Below are positions 52,558 to 60,795 of a DNA stretch of 64,000 bases, piece after piece. Below the pieces are notes generated by a model. That model was given only the letters and a program-made list of their open reading frames with translations. It ran no database searches and had not been told where the DNA came from. Source of the stretch: VRUE01 sp963796705 (GTDB lineage: Bacteria; Actinomycetota; Thermoleophilia; Solirubrobacterales; 70-9); NCBI GenBank assembly GCA_963796705.1, contig CAWCMK010000004.1, forward strand, positions 496,001-560,000, read 5' to 3'. Each line of letters starts with the position of its first letter. The first letter of the stretch is position 1. The position numbers and the translations under genes are program-made.

Positions 52558-53565
52558 CTAGCTGCGCGGTGTCGGCGCGATCTCAACTGGCTCGCCACCC
52601 GGCAGCCAGTGCGCCTCCGGTGAGGGCGGGGTATCGCGCAGGTACCACTCCGCATCGAGGGCGCCCATGCAGCCGGTTCCAGCGGCGGTGACCGCCTGCC
52701 GATAGGTGTGGTCGACAACGTCGCCGACGGCGAACACGCCAGCGAGGTTTGTCTTTGTCGAGTCGGCTTGCGTGAGGATGTAGCCCTCCTCGTCGGTCTC
52801 GACCTGAGCCGCGACGATCTCCGATTTGGGGATATGACCGATCGCGATGAAGGCACCCTCGGTCCTGAAATCCTCGGTCTCACCGGTCTCCACATTGCGC
52901 AAACGCACGTGGTCGAGCTTGCCGGCGTCGGCCACGAACTGCTCGGCAACAAACGGCGTCTTGAACTTGATGTTGGGCCGCTCCTCGGCGCGCGCGCGCA
53001 TGATCTTCGAGGCCCGGAACTCGTCGCGGCGATTGACAATCGTCAGGTCGCTGGCGTACTTGGAAACGAAAATCGCGTCCTCCATTGCGGAGTCCCCACC
53101 GCCGATCACGATCACCTTTCGGTCTTTGAAGAAGGCGCCGTCGCAGACCCCACAGGTCGAGACGCCGCAGCCGCCAAGCTCCAGCTCACCAGGAACTCCG
53201 AGGCGACGTGGCTCGGCGCCCATCGCCAGGATCACCGTCTTGGCCAGGTGCTCCTCCTCGCCAAGGTGCACCCGCTGGACTCCGCCGTCAGAAAGCTCGA
53301 CGCGGTCGACGTCCTCGGCAACGAACCGGGTTCCAAAGCGCTCGGCCTGGGCGCGAAACTGATTCATCATCTCCGGTCCCATAATCCCCTCGGGGTAGCC
53401 GGGGTAGTTCTCGACATCGGTCGTGTTTTGCAGCTGCCCTCCCCAGTGGAAGCCCTCGAAGACGAGCGGCTCCAGATTGGCGCGTGCGGTGTAGAGCGCG
53501 GCGGTGTAGCCGGCGGGCCCGCCGCCGATGATGATCACGTTCTCAACCTTCTTCTCGTCCGCCAT
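52558..53565 (-). CDS. trxB: thioredoxin reductase
   Basis: 335 residues; NADPH-dependent FAD enzyme reducing thioredoxin. FAD motif VIIGGGPAGYTAALYTARANL, redox-active disulfide in GVSTCGVCDGAFF (about residue 140), NADPH motif VIGGGDSAMEDAIFV and the C-terminal AGVFAVGDVVDHTYRQAVTAAGTGC are all complete. GTG/ATG start context is ordinary. It supplies reducing power that MsrA and peroxiredoxins in the window could use. Confidence 0.95.
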   Translation of the reverse strand: MADEKKVENVIIIGGGPAGYTAALYTARANLEPLVFEGFHWGGQLQNTTDVENYPGYPEGIMGPEMMNQFRAQAERFGTRFVAEDVDRVELSDGGVQRVHLGEEEHLAKTVILAMGAEPRRLGVPGELELGGCGVSTCGVCDGAFFKDRKVIVIGGGDSAMEDAIFVSKYASDLTIVNRRDEFRASKIMRARAEERPNIKFKTPFVAEQFVADAGKLDHVRLRNVETGETEDFRTEGAFIAIGHIPKSEIVAAQVETDEEGYILTQADSTKTNLAGVFAVGDVVDHTYRQAVTAAGTGCMGALDAEWYLRDTPPSPEAHWLPGGEPVEIAPTPRS

Positions 53566-53597
53566 CTTTCCGCCGCCTCAGTCTAATGCTTTACTTT

Positions 53598-54752
53598 TTA
53601 TAGTAACGGCTCCGTCAACGGCCTTCCGACCGTGCGGCGGTCGGCTGGCAGGCCCTCCTCTTCCCAGCGCTGGACCGTATGACGAAGCTGGAAAAAGGCC
53701 ACGATTCCAGGCGGAATCGGCATCCAGAAGGCGATCAAGCGGTAGACCAGGATCGCCGGGAACACGGTGTCCTCCGGCAGGCCGAAGAGGACGAAGGCGC
53801 CGATCAACCCGGCGTCCACCGCGCCGACCCCGGCCGGCGCCAAGGGGATAAGGTTGGCAACCATTCCAAGGAAGAACCCCTGGACGACAACCGCCAGCGG
53901 CACGTGCACACCGAAGGCGTGAAACGAGGCCCAGAGGACGCCGATGCTCGTTGCCCAAAAGCCGGCCGCGCCGAGCACGGCTAGCCCGCCCCGGGATGGG
54001 TGCGCGAAGAGCCCGATCGCGAAGCGGAAGCCCTCCCCGAGGGTCGCCGGGATCCTGGCGATACGGTCGACAAGCGCCCTGGATTTCTCACCCTGCGCAT
54101 ATGGGGCCAGGCGCTCCCCCAGGTCGGCCGGAATCAGCGCCGCCAGGACGCCGAGAACGAGCATCACCCCGGCGACCGCCGCCGGCACAATCGTCAGCTC
54201 GACAGATGCCTTGCCGTTCATCACGCCCGTCCGCAGCAGGATTCCAAAGAGGATCAGGGCGATTGGGTAAAAGGCGTAATGGAGGGTTACGAAGGCGACC
54301 ATGCGCCGCGCCACGTCGCGTCGCTGCATGCCCGCCTTGCGCAACGCCCAGTAGGTGAGGATGATGCCCCCCGCGCCCGCCGCCGAGAAGAGCAGCGAAG
54401 CGGCGACCCCCGCCATGTTGATCTCGTAGGTCTCCGCCCAGGTGAGCCGCAGCGCGTCACCCCCGACGACCGCTTTGAACAGCGCGATGTAGGTCGCAAA
54501 GGAGGCGATGCAAAAGCCGATTGCAACGCCGATCCAGAGTGGATCTGCTTCATCGAGCTTGCCCAGCGCGTCGCCCAGGCCAACGAGCTTCGGAAAGAGG
54601 AAGTAGATACCGACCAGTACGACCAAGACAACGATCGCCGTCTGGATCACGCGGCGCGGTGTGAAGAGCGGCAGCTGGGCGCGATTCAGCTCAGCGGTGT
54701 CTTCAGCCCCGACGGCCGCCTCTTCGGGCTTGACCGAGCTCTCCTCAGGCAC
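53598..54752 (-). CDS. LPG-synthase-like TM-domain (flippase) membrane protein
   Basis: 384 residues from a GTG at 54752, chosen because a longer frame would overlap the PAP2 gene. Eight to nine membrane helices with the aglD/lysylphosphatidylglycerol-synthase TM-domain pattern: EINMAGVAASLLFSAAGAGG, VAFVTLHYAFYPIALILF and NLIPLAPAGVGAVDAGLIGAFV, then VYRLIAFWMPIPPGIVAF. No synthase domain is attached, so a lipid-translocating or glycolipid role is likely; inference. Stop-to-start gap to PAP2 is 10 bases. Confidence 0.75.
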   Translation of the reverse strand: MPEESSVKPEEAAVGAEDTAELNRAQLPLFTPRRVIQTAIVVLVVLVGIYFLFPKLVGLGDALGKLDEADPLWIGVAIGFCIASFATYIALFKAVVGGDALRLTWAETYEINMAGVAASLLFSAAGAGGIILTYWALRKAGMQRRDVARRMVAFVTLHYAFYPIALILFGILLRTGVMNGKASVELTIVPAAVAGVMLVLGVLAALIPADLGERLAPYAQGEKSRALVDRIARIPATLGEGFRFAIGLFAHPSRGGLAVLGAAGFWATSIGVLWASFHAFGVHVPLAVVVQGFFLGMVANLIPLAPAGVGAVDAGLIGAFVLFGLPEDTVFPAILVYRLIAFWMPIPPGIVAFFQLRHTVQRWEEEGLPADRRTVGRPLTEPLL

Positions 54753-54762
54753 CGCAGGAAAG

Positions 54763-55707
54763 CTACCCGTTCGCGATCCTCTCCAGTCTCTGCAGGTGGC
54801 GATTAATGGCGTGGACTGCGGGTTCAGCAAGCGGCTCGGCTCCCCGCACGGCGCCGACCAGTGCGGCGCCAGCCGCGAGGTCGGTGACGTAGTGCTCACC
54901 CAGGTAGACGAGCGCGAAACCGAGCGTCAGCGCGTAGCCCCACCCGGCGACCCCCGGTGCACGCCCGGCTTCGGCGAGCGAGTCGGCGACGACCAGCGAC
55001 GTCGCGAAGTGCAGCGAGGGCATCGCCGCCCAGGGATTCCCGCCCAGGGCTCCATACATCCGCTCCCAGGCCCCTCCCCAGAAATCCCTGCCGACCTCTT
55101 CCATGATCCGGCGGACGGGCTCTCCGGTGAGCCCCTCCTGAGAGGACCACCAGGGCGGCGCGGTCGGCGCCGCGAAATAGACGACGCAACCGGCGTCAAA
55201 GACGGCCGCCAGTCGCCGCGCGGCGCGCGGGAAGCGCGCGGGGTGGCGGATCAGGATGTAGAGCAGGGCACAGTAGGGCTCCAGAAACCAGAGCCAGTGG
55301 ACCCAGGTCAGAAATCTGTTCAGAGCCCCGACGCCGCGCACCCCGGCAAGGGCGCGCTGGAGGCGCGCATTTGGGAGATGGCCGAGGCCCAGCGCTCTGT
55401 CAATCGAAATCGGATAGCGGGTGCGCAACCGAGCCCGCAGACGGTCGGGATCGTCGTAGGGCAGCTCGTGGACCATCGTGAAGGCCCACATCTGCAGCGT
55501 GAAGAGGGCGACGTCGCGGCGGGGTGATCGGGGCCACAGGACGGCTAGCGCCAGGGGCCCGGCGGCGCAGGCGGCGACTGTCGCCGGAGCAGGGATCCGG
55601 GCTCGACGCCGCAGCAGCGGAACGACGACGGCGGACGCCAGGGCGCCGGCCGCTCCGGCCCGCAGCGCGACCCGTAGTGCCGGAGAGGAACGAAGGGGAC
55701 TCCGCAT
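54763..55707 (-). CDS. PAP2 superfamily phosphatase, inositol-phosphorylceramide-synthase-like
   Basis: 314 residues from ATG 55707. Five to six membrane helices and PAP2 motifs: MPSLHFATSLVVADSL (motif 2 with PSxH, about residue 225) and GEHYVTDLAAG (motif 3, HxxxD, about 270); the first motif region LWFLEPYCALLYILIRH is weaker. Enzymes of this branch exchange phospholipid headgroups or dephosphorylate polyprenyl lipids. It heads a two-gene unit with the flippase-like protein, suggesting cell-envelope lipid handling. Confidence 0.8.
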   Translation of the reverse strand: MRSPLRSSPALRVALRAGAAGALASAVVVPLLRRRARIPAPATVAACAAGPLALAVLWPRSPRRDVALFTLQMWAFTMVHELPYDDPDRLRARLRTRYPISIDRALGLGHLPNARLQRALAGVRGVGALNRFLTWVHWLWFLEPYCALLYILIRHPARFPRAARRLAAVFDAGCVVYFAAPTAPPWWSSQEGLTGEPVRRIMEEVGRDFWGGAWERMYGALGGNPWAAMPSLHFATSLVVADSLAEAGRAPGVAGWGYALTLGFALVYLGEHYVTDLAAGAALVGAVRGAEPLAEPAVHAINRHLQRLERIANG

Positions 55708-55735
55708 CAGCGCGCGAGTATAGGATTGCCGCGCT

Positions 55736-56434
55736 TTGGCGCCCCATTCACCTGGCACAGACCAGATCAACACGCTTGACTGGATCGGCTTCGTCGCCGC
55801 AGTAATCCTCATCGTGGCGGTCAACGTCGCGCTCTTTTACGCGCTGCGGCGCTACCGCAGCGAGCGCGGCGCCGAGCCGCGGCAACTGAGTGGCGGTCGC
55901 CGCCTGCAGTTCCGTGTCGGTGCTCTTCTGACGCTCTTCGCGGCAGCCCTCTTTGTACTCGGAGTCCTCTACACCGAAAAGGCGCGCGAAATTCCGGCGA
56001 CTGGCGCCGCCGGCCTCCAGGTCGCACACGACGAACCGCTGAAAATCGAAGCAACCGGCCGGCAGTGGCTCTGGCGCTACGACTACCCGAACGAAACCTT
56101 CTCCTACTACAAACTGGTGGTCCCGGTCGACACCACCGTCGAACTGAGCCTCGCCTCGACCGATGTCGTCCATACCTGGGACGTCCCGGATCTGGCCGGC
56201 AAGCGCGACGCCGTCCCTGGCAAGCGCACGCTGGTTGTCTTCCGCGCCGATGAAGAAGGGGTCTACCGAGGTCAGGCATCGACCCTCTCGGGGCAGGCCT
56301 ACGCGGCGATGCGAACCGAGGTCGACGTCGTCTCGCCCGCGGAATACGAAAGCTTCATCAAGCGGCAGCGAGCCGAGATCCAGGCCGCCCAGGACCGGGT
56401 CGTCGGTTTGATCAAGAGAGGGGAAAGGCCATGA
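55736..56434 (+). CDS. cytochrome oxidase subunit II homologue lacking the CuA site
   Basis: 232 residues: two membrane helices (IGFVAAVILIVAVNVALFYAL and VGALLTLFAAALFVLGVLYT) then a cupredoxin domain. Conserved residues outside the copper site are kept: GRQWLWRYDYPN, VHTWDVPDLAGKRDAVPGK. The CuA ligand stretch, normally C-x-E-x-C-x(3)-H-x-x-M, reads GQASTLSGQAYAAM: both cysteines, the glutamate and the second histidine are gone, and only the first His (about 147) and the Met remain. No frameshift. The stop overlaps the subunit I start (ATGA). It cannot bind CuA as known; see findings. Confidence 0.85.
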   Translation: MAPHSPGTDQINTLDWIGFVAAVILIVAVNVALFYALRRYRSERGAEPRQLSGGRRLQFRVGALLTLFAAALFVLGVLYTEKAREIPATGAAGLQVAHDEPLKIEATGRQWLWRYDYPNETFSYYKLVVPVDTTVELSLASTDVVHTWDVPDLAGKRDAVPGKRTLVVFRADEEGVYRGQASTLSGQAYAAMRTEVDVVSPAEYESFIKRQRAEIQAAQDRVVGLIKRGERP

Positions 56435-58110
56435 GCGCCCGTCCCGAGCTGGTCGTCGACGGCTACCCAAGGGGCCGCGCCCGCTGGGTCGAGTTGGCGA
56501 CCAGCGCCAACCACAAGGATGTCGGGCGGATCCTGATCTGCGGCGCCCTCGGCTTCCTCTTCATCGCCCTTGTCGAGCTGGTGCTGATGCGACTGCAGCT
56601 GGCGATCCCCGAAAACACCTTCCTCTCGCCGGTCGGCTTCAACCGGATGCTCTCGCTTTACGGAGCGACCGCGATCTTCCTCTTCGCGATCCCGCTCTGC
56701 TTCGGCCTCTTCTACTACCTGGTGCCACTGCAGATCGGCGCCCGCGGCACGGCGCTGCCGCGGCTCGGCCAGATCGGCGCCTGGTTGGTGATCGCCGCCG
56801 GGGTGGTCCTCTATGCGGGCTTCCTCTACACGCCGTCGGAGGCGGGCGTCAACCCCCTGGCCCCCCTCTCCGAGCTCGCGTTCCTGCCGAACAACGGCGT
56901 CGATGCCTGGATCACGGCCGCCGGCCTGGCGACGCTCGGCTTCCTCATGTTGGCGATCGACCTGACGGCCACCATGCGAAACCTTCGCGCCCCCGGCATG
57001 GCATGGCGGCGGCTGCCGGTCTTCGCCTGGGCCGGCGCAATCTGCTCCTGGTTGATGATCGTGATCGGGCCGGTGATGTTGGCGGCGATCACGATGCTGA
57101 TGATCGACCGCCACTTCGACGGCATCTTCTTCGCCAACGGCTCCGGCGGCGCACCGCTCCTATGGCAGCACCTCAGCTGGATCTTCTTCACCGGCACCTA
57201 CATGTTGATCCTGGTCACGGGCCTTGCCGCAGTCGCCGAGATCGTCCCAACCTTCTCCCGCAAACCGCTCTTCAACCGCGGCGCCGTGATCGGCTCGCTG
57301 GCAGCCGTCGCGGTGATCGGAACCCTGGCCTGGATGCAGAACATGCTGACGGCGCCGATTGGGATCGGCTGGATGTATTTCGCGATGCTGATGTCGCTGG
57401 CGTTGATCGTCCCCTTCGGCCTGATTCTCTTCAACCTGCTCGCAACGCTGGTCGGTGGGACGATCCGCATGCGGGCGCCGCTGCTGTTCGCCGCGGGAGC
57501 GGTGTCGATGATCTCGATTGGGCTCGCCGCCGAGATCTGCCAGTCGCTTGTCGCGGCCGCCTGGTGGGTCCACAACACGGTCGCGGCAACCGCGGCGACC
57601 CACTTTGCTCTCGTCGGTGGCGCTGTCTTCGGCGGTTTCGCAGCGCTGCACTACTGGTTCCCGAAGATGACCGGGAGGACGATGGGCGAAATGATGGCCC
57701 GGATCTCGTTCTGGACGATGATCGTGGGCATGCTGCTCAGCTTCGTGCCCCTGTTCCTCGCGGGCGGCGAGCAGGGGCAGGTGGTCGACGCCTACAAGTT
57801 CTTCGCGGGGACCGGTGTAAGCGCCGAAAACCTGATCGCTTCAATCGGCGTCGTGGTGCTCACGGGAGGCATCATCCTGACGCTCGTCAACGCGATCCTC
57901 AGCCGCGTCAACGGTCCCGAGGCGGGGCACGATCCCTGGGGCGGCGATTCGCTCGAGTGGTTCGTCCTCTCGCCCCCGGAGCCGCATAACTTTGACGTCC
58001 TGCCCGACGTGCGCAGCGCCCACCCGATGCGCGACATCCGCGAGGCAATCGCTCACAGCACGGAGCGCACCGAAGCGGATTCCCCACGCGTGCCCCAGCC
58101 GATAGGCTAG
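56431..58110 (+). CDS. heme-copper oxidase subunit I homologue lacking heme and CuB ligands
   Basis: 559 residues, about 12-14 helices, aligning without gaps to COX I: YLVPLQIGARGTALPRL, LLWQHLSWIF, EIVPTFSRKPLF, HYWFPKMTGR. Yet the metal ligands differ. The low-spin heme His is Tyr (LSLYGATAIF, about 75). The CuB region GHPEVY is FTGTYM. The CuB HH pair is QN (AWMQNMLT, about 302). HFH becomes ATHF, keeping only the second His. The K-pathway Lys (VPTGIK) is missing (VPFGLI), and the D-pathway Asp in IGAxD is Gly. Full-length and in frame, coupled to subunit II. Confidence 0.88.
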   Translation: MSARPELVVDGYPRGRARWVELATSANHKDVGRILICGALGFLFIALVELVLMRLQLAIPENTFLSPVGFNRMLSLYGATAIFLFAIPLCFGLFYYLVPLQIGARGTALPRLGQIGAWLVIAAGVVLYAGFLYTPSEAGVNPLAPLSELAFLPNNGVDAWITAAGLATLGFLMLAIDLTATMRNLRAPGMAWRRLPVFAWAGAICSWLMIVIGPVMLAAITMLMIDRHFDGIFFANGSGGAPLLWQHLSWIFFTGTYMLILVTGLAAVAEIVPTFSRKPLFNRGAVIGSLAAVAVIGTLAWMQNMLTAPIGIGWMYFAMLMSLALIVPFGLILFNLLATLVGGTIRMRAPLLFAAGAVSMISIGLAAEICQSLVAAAWWVHNTVAATAATHFALVGGAVFGGFAALHYWFPKMTGRTMGEMMARISFWTMIVGMLLSFVPLFLAGGEQGQVVDAYKFFAGTGVSAENLIASIGVVVLTGGIILTLVNAILSRVNGPEAGHDPWGGDSLEWFVLSPPEPHNFDVLPDVRSAHPMRDIREAIAHSTERTEADSPRVPQPIG

Positions 58111-58116
58111 GCGCCC

Positions 58117-59013
58117 ATGAGCGGGGCTCAGACCGCCGCGATCGAAGGTCGTGCCGTCCTACCCTCGGCGCTGCGCGACTACCTGACGCTGACCAAGCCC
58201 AAGGTCCAGTCGCTGCTGCTCCTGACGACCGTGACGACGATGTATGTGGCTGGCGATCCATCGATCGGACTCGTCTTCCTCACCTGCCTCGGCGGCGCCC
58301 TCTCGGCGGGCGGCGCGGGAGCCGTCAATCACGCCGTCGACCGGGACATCGACCGCCTGATGGCACGCACCGCCGATCGCCCGGTCGCCGCCGGCCGGAT
58401 CTCCCCAGCTGCGGCGCTCAGCTTCGGCGCACTGCTGGCTGGCAGCTCATTTCTGCTCTTGGCGCTGACCGTCAACCCGCTGGCGGCGGCGCTCTCGCTG
58501 AGCGGCTTCCTCGGCTACGTCTTCGTCTACACGCTGTGGCTCAAGCGTCGCACCCCGCAGAACATCGTCATTGGCGGCGCCGCCGGTGCGGTGCCACCGC
58601 TGGTCGCCTGGGCGGCGGTGACCGGCGGCCTCAGTGGCACGGCCTTCTATCTGTTCGCGATCATCTTCTTCTGGACGCCGCCTCACTTCTGGGCCCTCTC
58701 GCTGCTGATGAAGGACGAGTACGCGAAGGTCGGCGTACCGATGTTGCCGGTGGTCCGCGGCGAGGGGGAGACGCGGCGCCAGATCCTGCTCTACACGATC
58801 CTGCTCTATGCAGTGACGCAACTGCCGTTCTGCGCGGGCGGCTTTAACTTCGAGTACCTGTTCGCCTCAATGACACTCGGCGCCGGCTTCATCTATTGCG
58901 CCGTCAGGCTGCTGCGTACCGCCAACCGAACCTGGGCCCTGCGCACCTACCTGTTCTCGCTCGCCTACCTGGCCCTGCTCTTTGTCTCGATGCCGATCGA
59001 CCGCCTCTTCTGA
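58117..59013 (+). CDS. ctaB: protoheme IX farnesyltransferase
   Basis: 298 residues, eight to nine membrane helices. Converts heme B to heme O by adding a farnesyl group, the first step to heme A. The prenyltransferase motif is GAVNHAVDRDIDRLMARTADRPVAAG (NxxxDxxxD-like), with the second motif in FFWTPPHFWALSL and MKDEYAKVGVPMLPVVRG. It follows the subunit I homologue by 6 bases and supports a heme-A-type oxidase in the organism. Confidence 0.93.
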   Translation: MSGAQTAAIEGRAVLPSALRDYLTLTKPKVQSLLLLTTVTTMYVAGDPSIGLVFLTCLGGALSAGGAGAVNHAVDRDIDRLMARTADRPVAAGRISPAAALSFGALLAGSSFLLLALTVNPLAAALSLSGFLGYVFVYTLWLKRRTPQNIVIGGAAGAVPPLVAWAAVTGGLSGTAFYLFAIIFFWTPPHFWALSLLMKDEYAKVGVPMLPVVRGEGETRRQILLYTILLYAVTQLPFCAGGFNFEYLFASMTLGAGFIYCAVRLLRTANRTWALRTYLFSLAYLALLFVSMPIDRLF

Positions 59014-59052
59014 GGCGAGTCTCCTGCCTGGCCGTCTGCTAGAAATCCGCCC

Positions 59053-59166
59053 GTGGATCGTGAGACTGCACGACGCGACATGGCGGCCGGCCTGCTGGCG
59101 GCTGGAATCGCCGCGGCGATATTCGCGCTCTGTTTCGTGGTCGCCTTCATTTACATCGCCTCATGA
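59053..59166 (+). CDS. 37-residue single-helix membrane protein
   Basis: GTG start at 59053; DRETARRDMAAGLLAAG then IAAAIFALCFVVAFIYIAS, one transmembrane helix. Its TGA overlaps the ATG of the subunit IV-like gene (ATGA), so it is co-translated with it and probably a small oxidase-associated subunit. Such tiny subunits are easily missed. Confidence 0.55.
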   Translation: MDRETARRDMAAGLLAAGIAAAIFALCFVVAFIYIAS

Positions 59167-59453
59167 CCGAACACCGCGAGATCCCCGAGCCCGGCGAGCT
59201 CATCTACACGCCGCGCTCCTCCTGGCTGCCCGCGTTCTTGGCCTTCGCTCTGGCGCTGGCCATCTGCGGGATCTACGCGAACGGTTTCATCGTGCCGTCT
59301 TGGGTCTTCTCGATCATCGGCGTGGTGGTCGCGATTTTCGTCCTCCGCGCTCTGATCCAGGGGTCGGTGCGGGAATTCTTCGGGCTACGCCGCAAGCAGA
59401 GGGTTCGCGGAGCGGTACTCCCGGTCGAAACCATCTCCCCCCCCAGGCGCTGA
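59163..59453 (+). CDS. cytochrome oxidase subunit IV-like membrane protein
   Basis: 96 residues: soluble start EIPEPGELIYTPRSSW, two helices (LPAFLAFALALAICGIYANG, SWVFSIIGVVVAIFVLRAL), then a basic end REFFGLRRKQRVRG. Size, position after ctaB and topology match the actinobacterial subunit IV (CtaF) group; sequence similarity is weak, so this is a positional call. Coupled to the upstream 37-residue protein. Confidence 0.55.
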   Translation: MTEHREIPEPGELIYTPRSSWLPAFLAFALALAICGIYANGFIVPSWVFSIIGVVVAIFVLRALIQGSVREFFGLRRKQRVRGAVLPVETISPPRR

Positions 59454-59510
59454 TACCTCACCGGCGGGCGGCGTTCCCGGCATCGGCCGCCTTCGACGTA
59501 CGGGCGGCGC

Positions 59511-59912
59511 TCACTCGGGGGACATGCCCGAGGTGGCACCCTCGCTGGTCCAGACGCGGACGATGTCGCGCATCGAGAGCACCCCGATCAGCTCTGAGCC
59601 CTGATAGACGACCAGGTGGCGGATGTTGCGCCGCGACATCTCTGCCGCCGCCCGCTCGAGGCTCCAGTCGGGAGCCGCGGCGATCACCGGCTCGCTCATG
59701 TGATCGCTGACCAGCTCGGCATCGGGGTCCTCGCCGGCTCCGAGCGAGAGCAGAATGTCGCGCTCGGTGATGATGCAGGGGACCGGGTCCTCGTCGGTGA
59801 GCACCAGAGCCGCTCCTACCCTCTTTTTTGCCATCCGCTCGGCGGCCTTGCGCAGCGTGTGGTTGGGCCCCATGGAGAGGACAACCTCCGACATCCCGTC
59901 GCTTACCAGCAT
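59511..59912 (-). CDS. two-CBS-domain protein
   Basis: 133 residues from ATG 59912 with ribosome site GAGGGGG. Two CBS domains: MSEVVLSMGPNHTLRKAAERM to IITERDILLSL, and MSEPVIAAAPDWSLERAAAEM to GVLSMRDIVRVW. CBS pairs bind adenine nucleotides and act as energy or redox sensors. A much longer frame upstream is not supported and would run through the cytochrome gene. It lies antisense inside the oxidase cluster, between subunit IV-like and cytochrome c. Confidence 0.85.
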   Translation of the reverse strand: MLVSDGMSEVVLSMGPNHTLRKAAERMAKKRVGAALVLTDEDPVPCIITERDILLSLGAGEDPDAELVSDHMSEPVIAAAPDWSLERAAAEMSRRNIRHLVVYQGSELIGVLSMRDIVRVWTSEGATSGMSPE

Positions 59913-60041
59913 TCCCGTTCCCCCTCTCTGGTCGACTTCTGGAGATCGTGAGAATCGCTGCAAGCCTACCCCTACCGGCTCCCCCCCGATCAGCTTTTTG
60001 AGTTGCCCCGCATATAGACTCCGGCGCGCCCCGCGCCGCAC

Positions 60042-60752
60042 ATGAAGAAGCTTCCCACTCCAATCCGCCCGCTGCTCGCGCTCGCCGCCCTGGCGGCGAT
60101 CGCCCTGCCGGCCTCGGGCTGTGGAACGAGCACCGCGGACGTCGCCCGCGGACGCACCCTGTTCGTCCACAAGTGCGGCGTTTGCCACGAACTCGCCGAG
60201 GCTGGCAGCAAGGGACAGGTCGGGCCCAACCTCGACGATGCCTTCGCGGCGGCCCGTGCGGCGGGTGAGGACGGTGAAACGATCGAAGGGGTCGTCGAAT
60301 CCCAGGTCGACTCGCCCCGTCCCAACAACGGCAACCCGGCCGTCTCGATGCCCCCGCACGTCGTCGAAGGGCAGGACCTGGATGACGTCGCCGCCTACGT
60401 GGGCATGTACGCGGGGGTGCCGGGCGCGGCGCCGCCCAGGGTCCCGGGCGGGCCCGGCGCCCAGGTCTTTGCGAACAACGGCTGCGGCGGCTGCCATACC
60501 CTGGCCGGGGTCGAAGGCGCCGGTGGCACCACCGGACCCAACTTCAACGAAGTGCTGCCCGGCCAGAGCGCGGCGATGATCCGTGAATCGATCGAAGACC
60601 CGAATGCCAAGATCGCCAAGGGCTACCCGGCGAATGTGATGCCCCAGAACTTTGCGGAAACGCTGAGCCCCAAGGAAATCGAACAGCTGGTCGAATTTCT
60701 GATCGAAAAGACCGGCTCTGCGAAGGGCAGCGCCAAGACCAAGGGCGGCTGA
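60042..60752 (+). CDS. diheme cytochrome c, lipoprotein
   Basis: 236 residues. Signal LLALAALAAIALPASGCGTST with lipobox ASGC, so attached to the outer leaflet. Two c-type heme sites CGVCH (about 47) and CGGCH (about 150), each followed by its domain with Met ligands (VSMPPH, VMPQNF). Two tandem cytochrome c domains joined by a Pro/Gly-rich linker. It would donate electrons to a terminal oxidase. In this cluster the neighbouring subunit II-like protein lacks CuA, so the true partner may be a canonical oxidase elsewhere. Confidence 0.9.
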   Translation: MKKLPTPIRPLLALAALAAIALPASGCGTSTADVARGRTLFVHKCGVCHELAEAGSKGQVGPNLDDAFAAARAAGEDGETIEGVVESQVDSPRPNNGNPAVSMPPHVVEGQDLDDVAAYVGMYAGVPGAAPPRVPGGPGAQVFANNGCGGCHTLAGVEGAGGTTGPNFNEVLPGQSAAMIRESIEDPNAKIAKGYPANVMPQNFAETLSPKEIEQLVEFLIEKTGSAKGSAKTKGG

Positions 60753-60757
60753 GTCAA

Positions 60758-60781
60758 CCAGCGGCCCGCGCGGGCCGCTGG
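60758..60781. other. perfect 24-base palindrome before ctaA
   Basis: CCAGCGGCCCG at 60758-60768 and its exact complement CGGGCCGCTGG at 60771-60781 flank CG. The hairpin starts 6 bases after the cytochrome c stop and ends 14 bases before the ctaA ATG, so it lies across the ctaA leader. No T run follows. It could attenuate ctaA, stabilise the upstream mRNA, or bind a dimeric regulator. Confidence 0.7.
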
Positions 60782-60795
60782 CATCATCCAGAGCG

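Noticed and set aside
59511..60497. 328-residue minus-strand protein upstream of the CBS domains
   Set aside because: The extra 190 residues are antisense to the cytochrome c gene and low-complexity; a strong ribosome site marks ATG 59912 as the real start.
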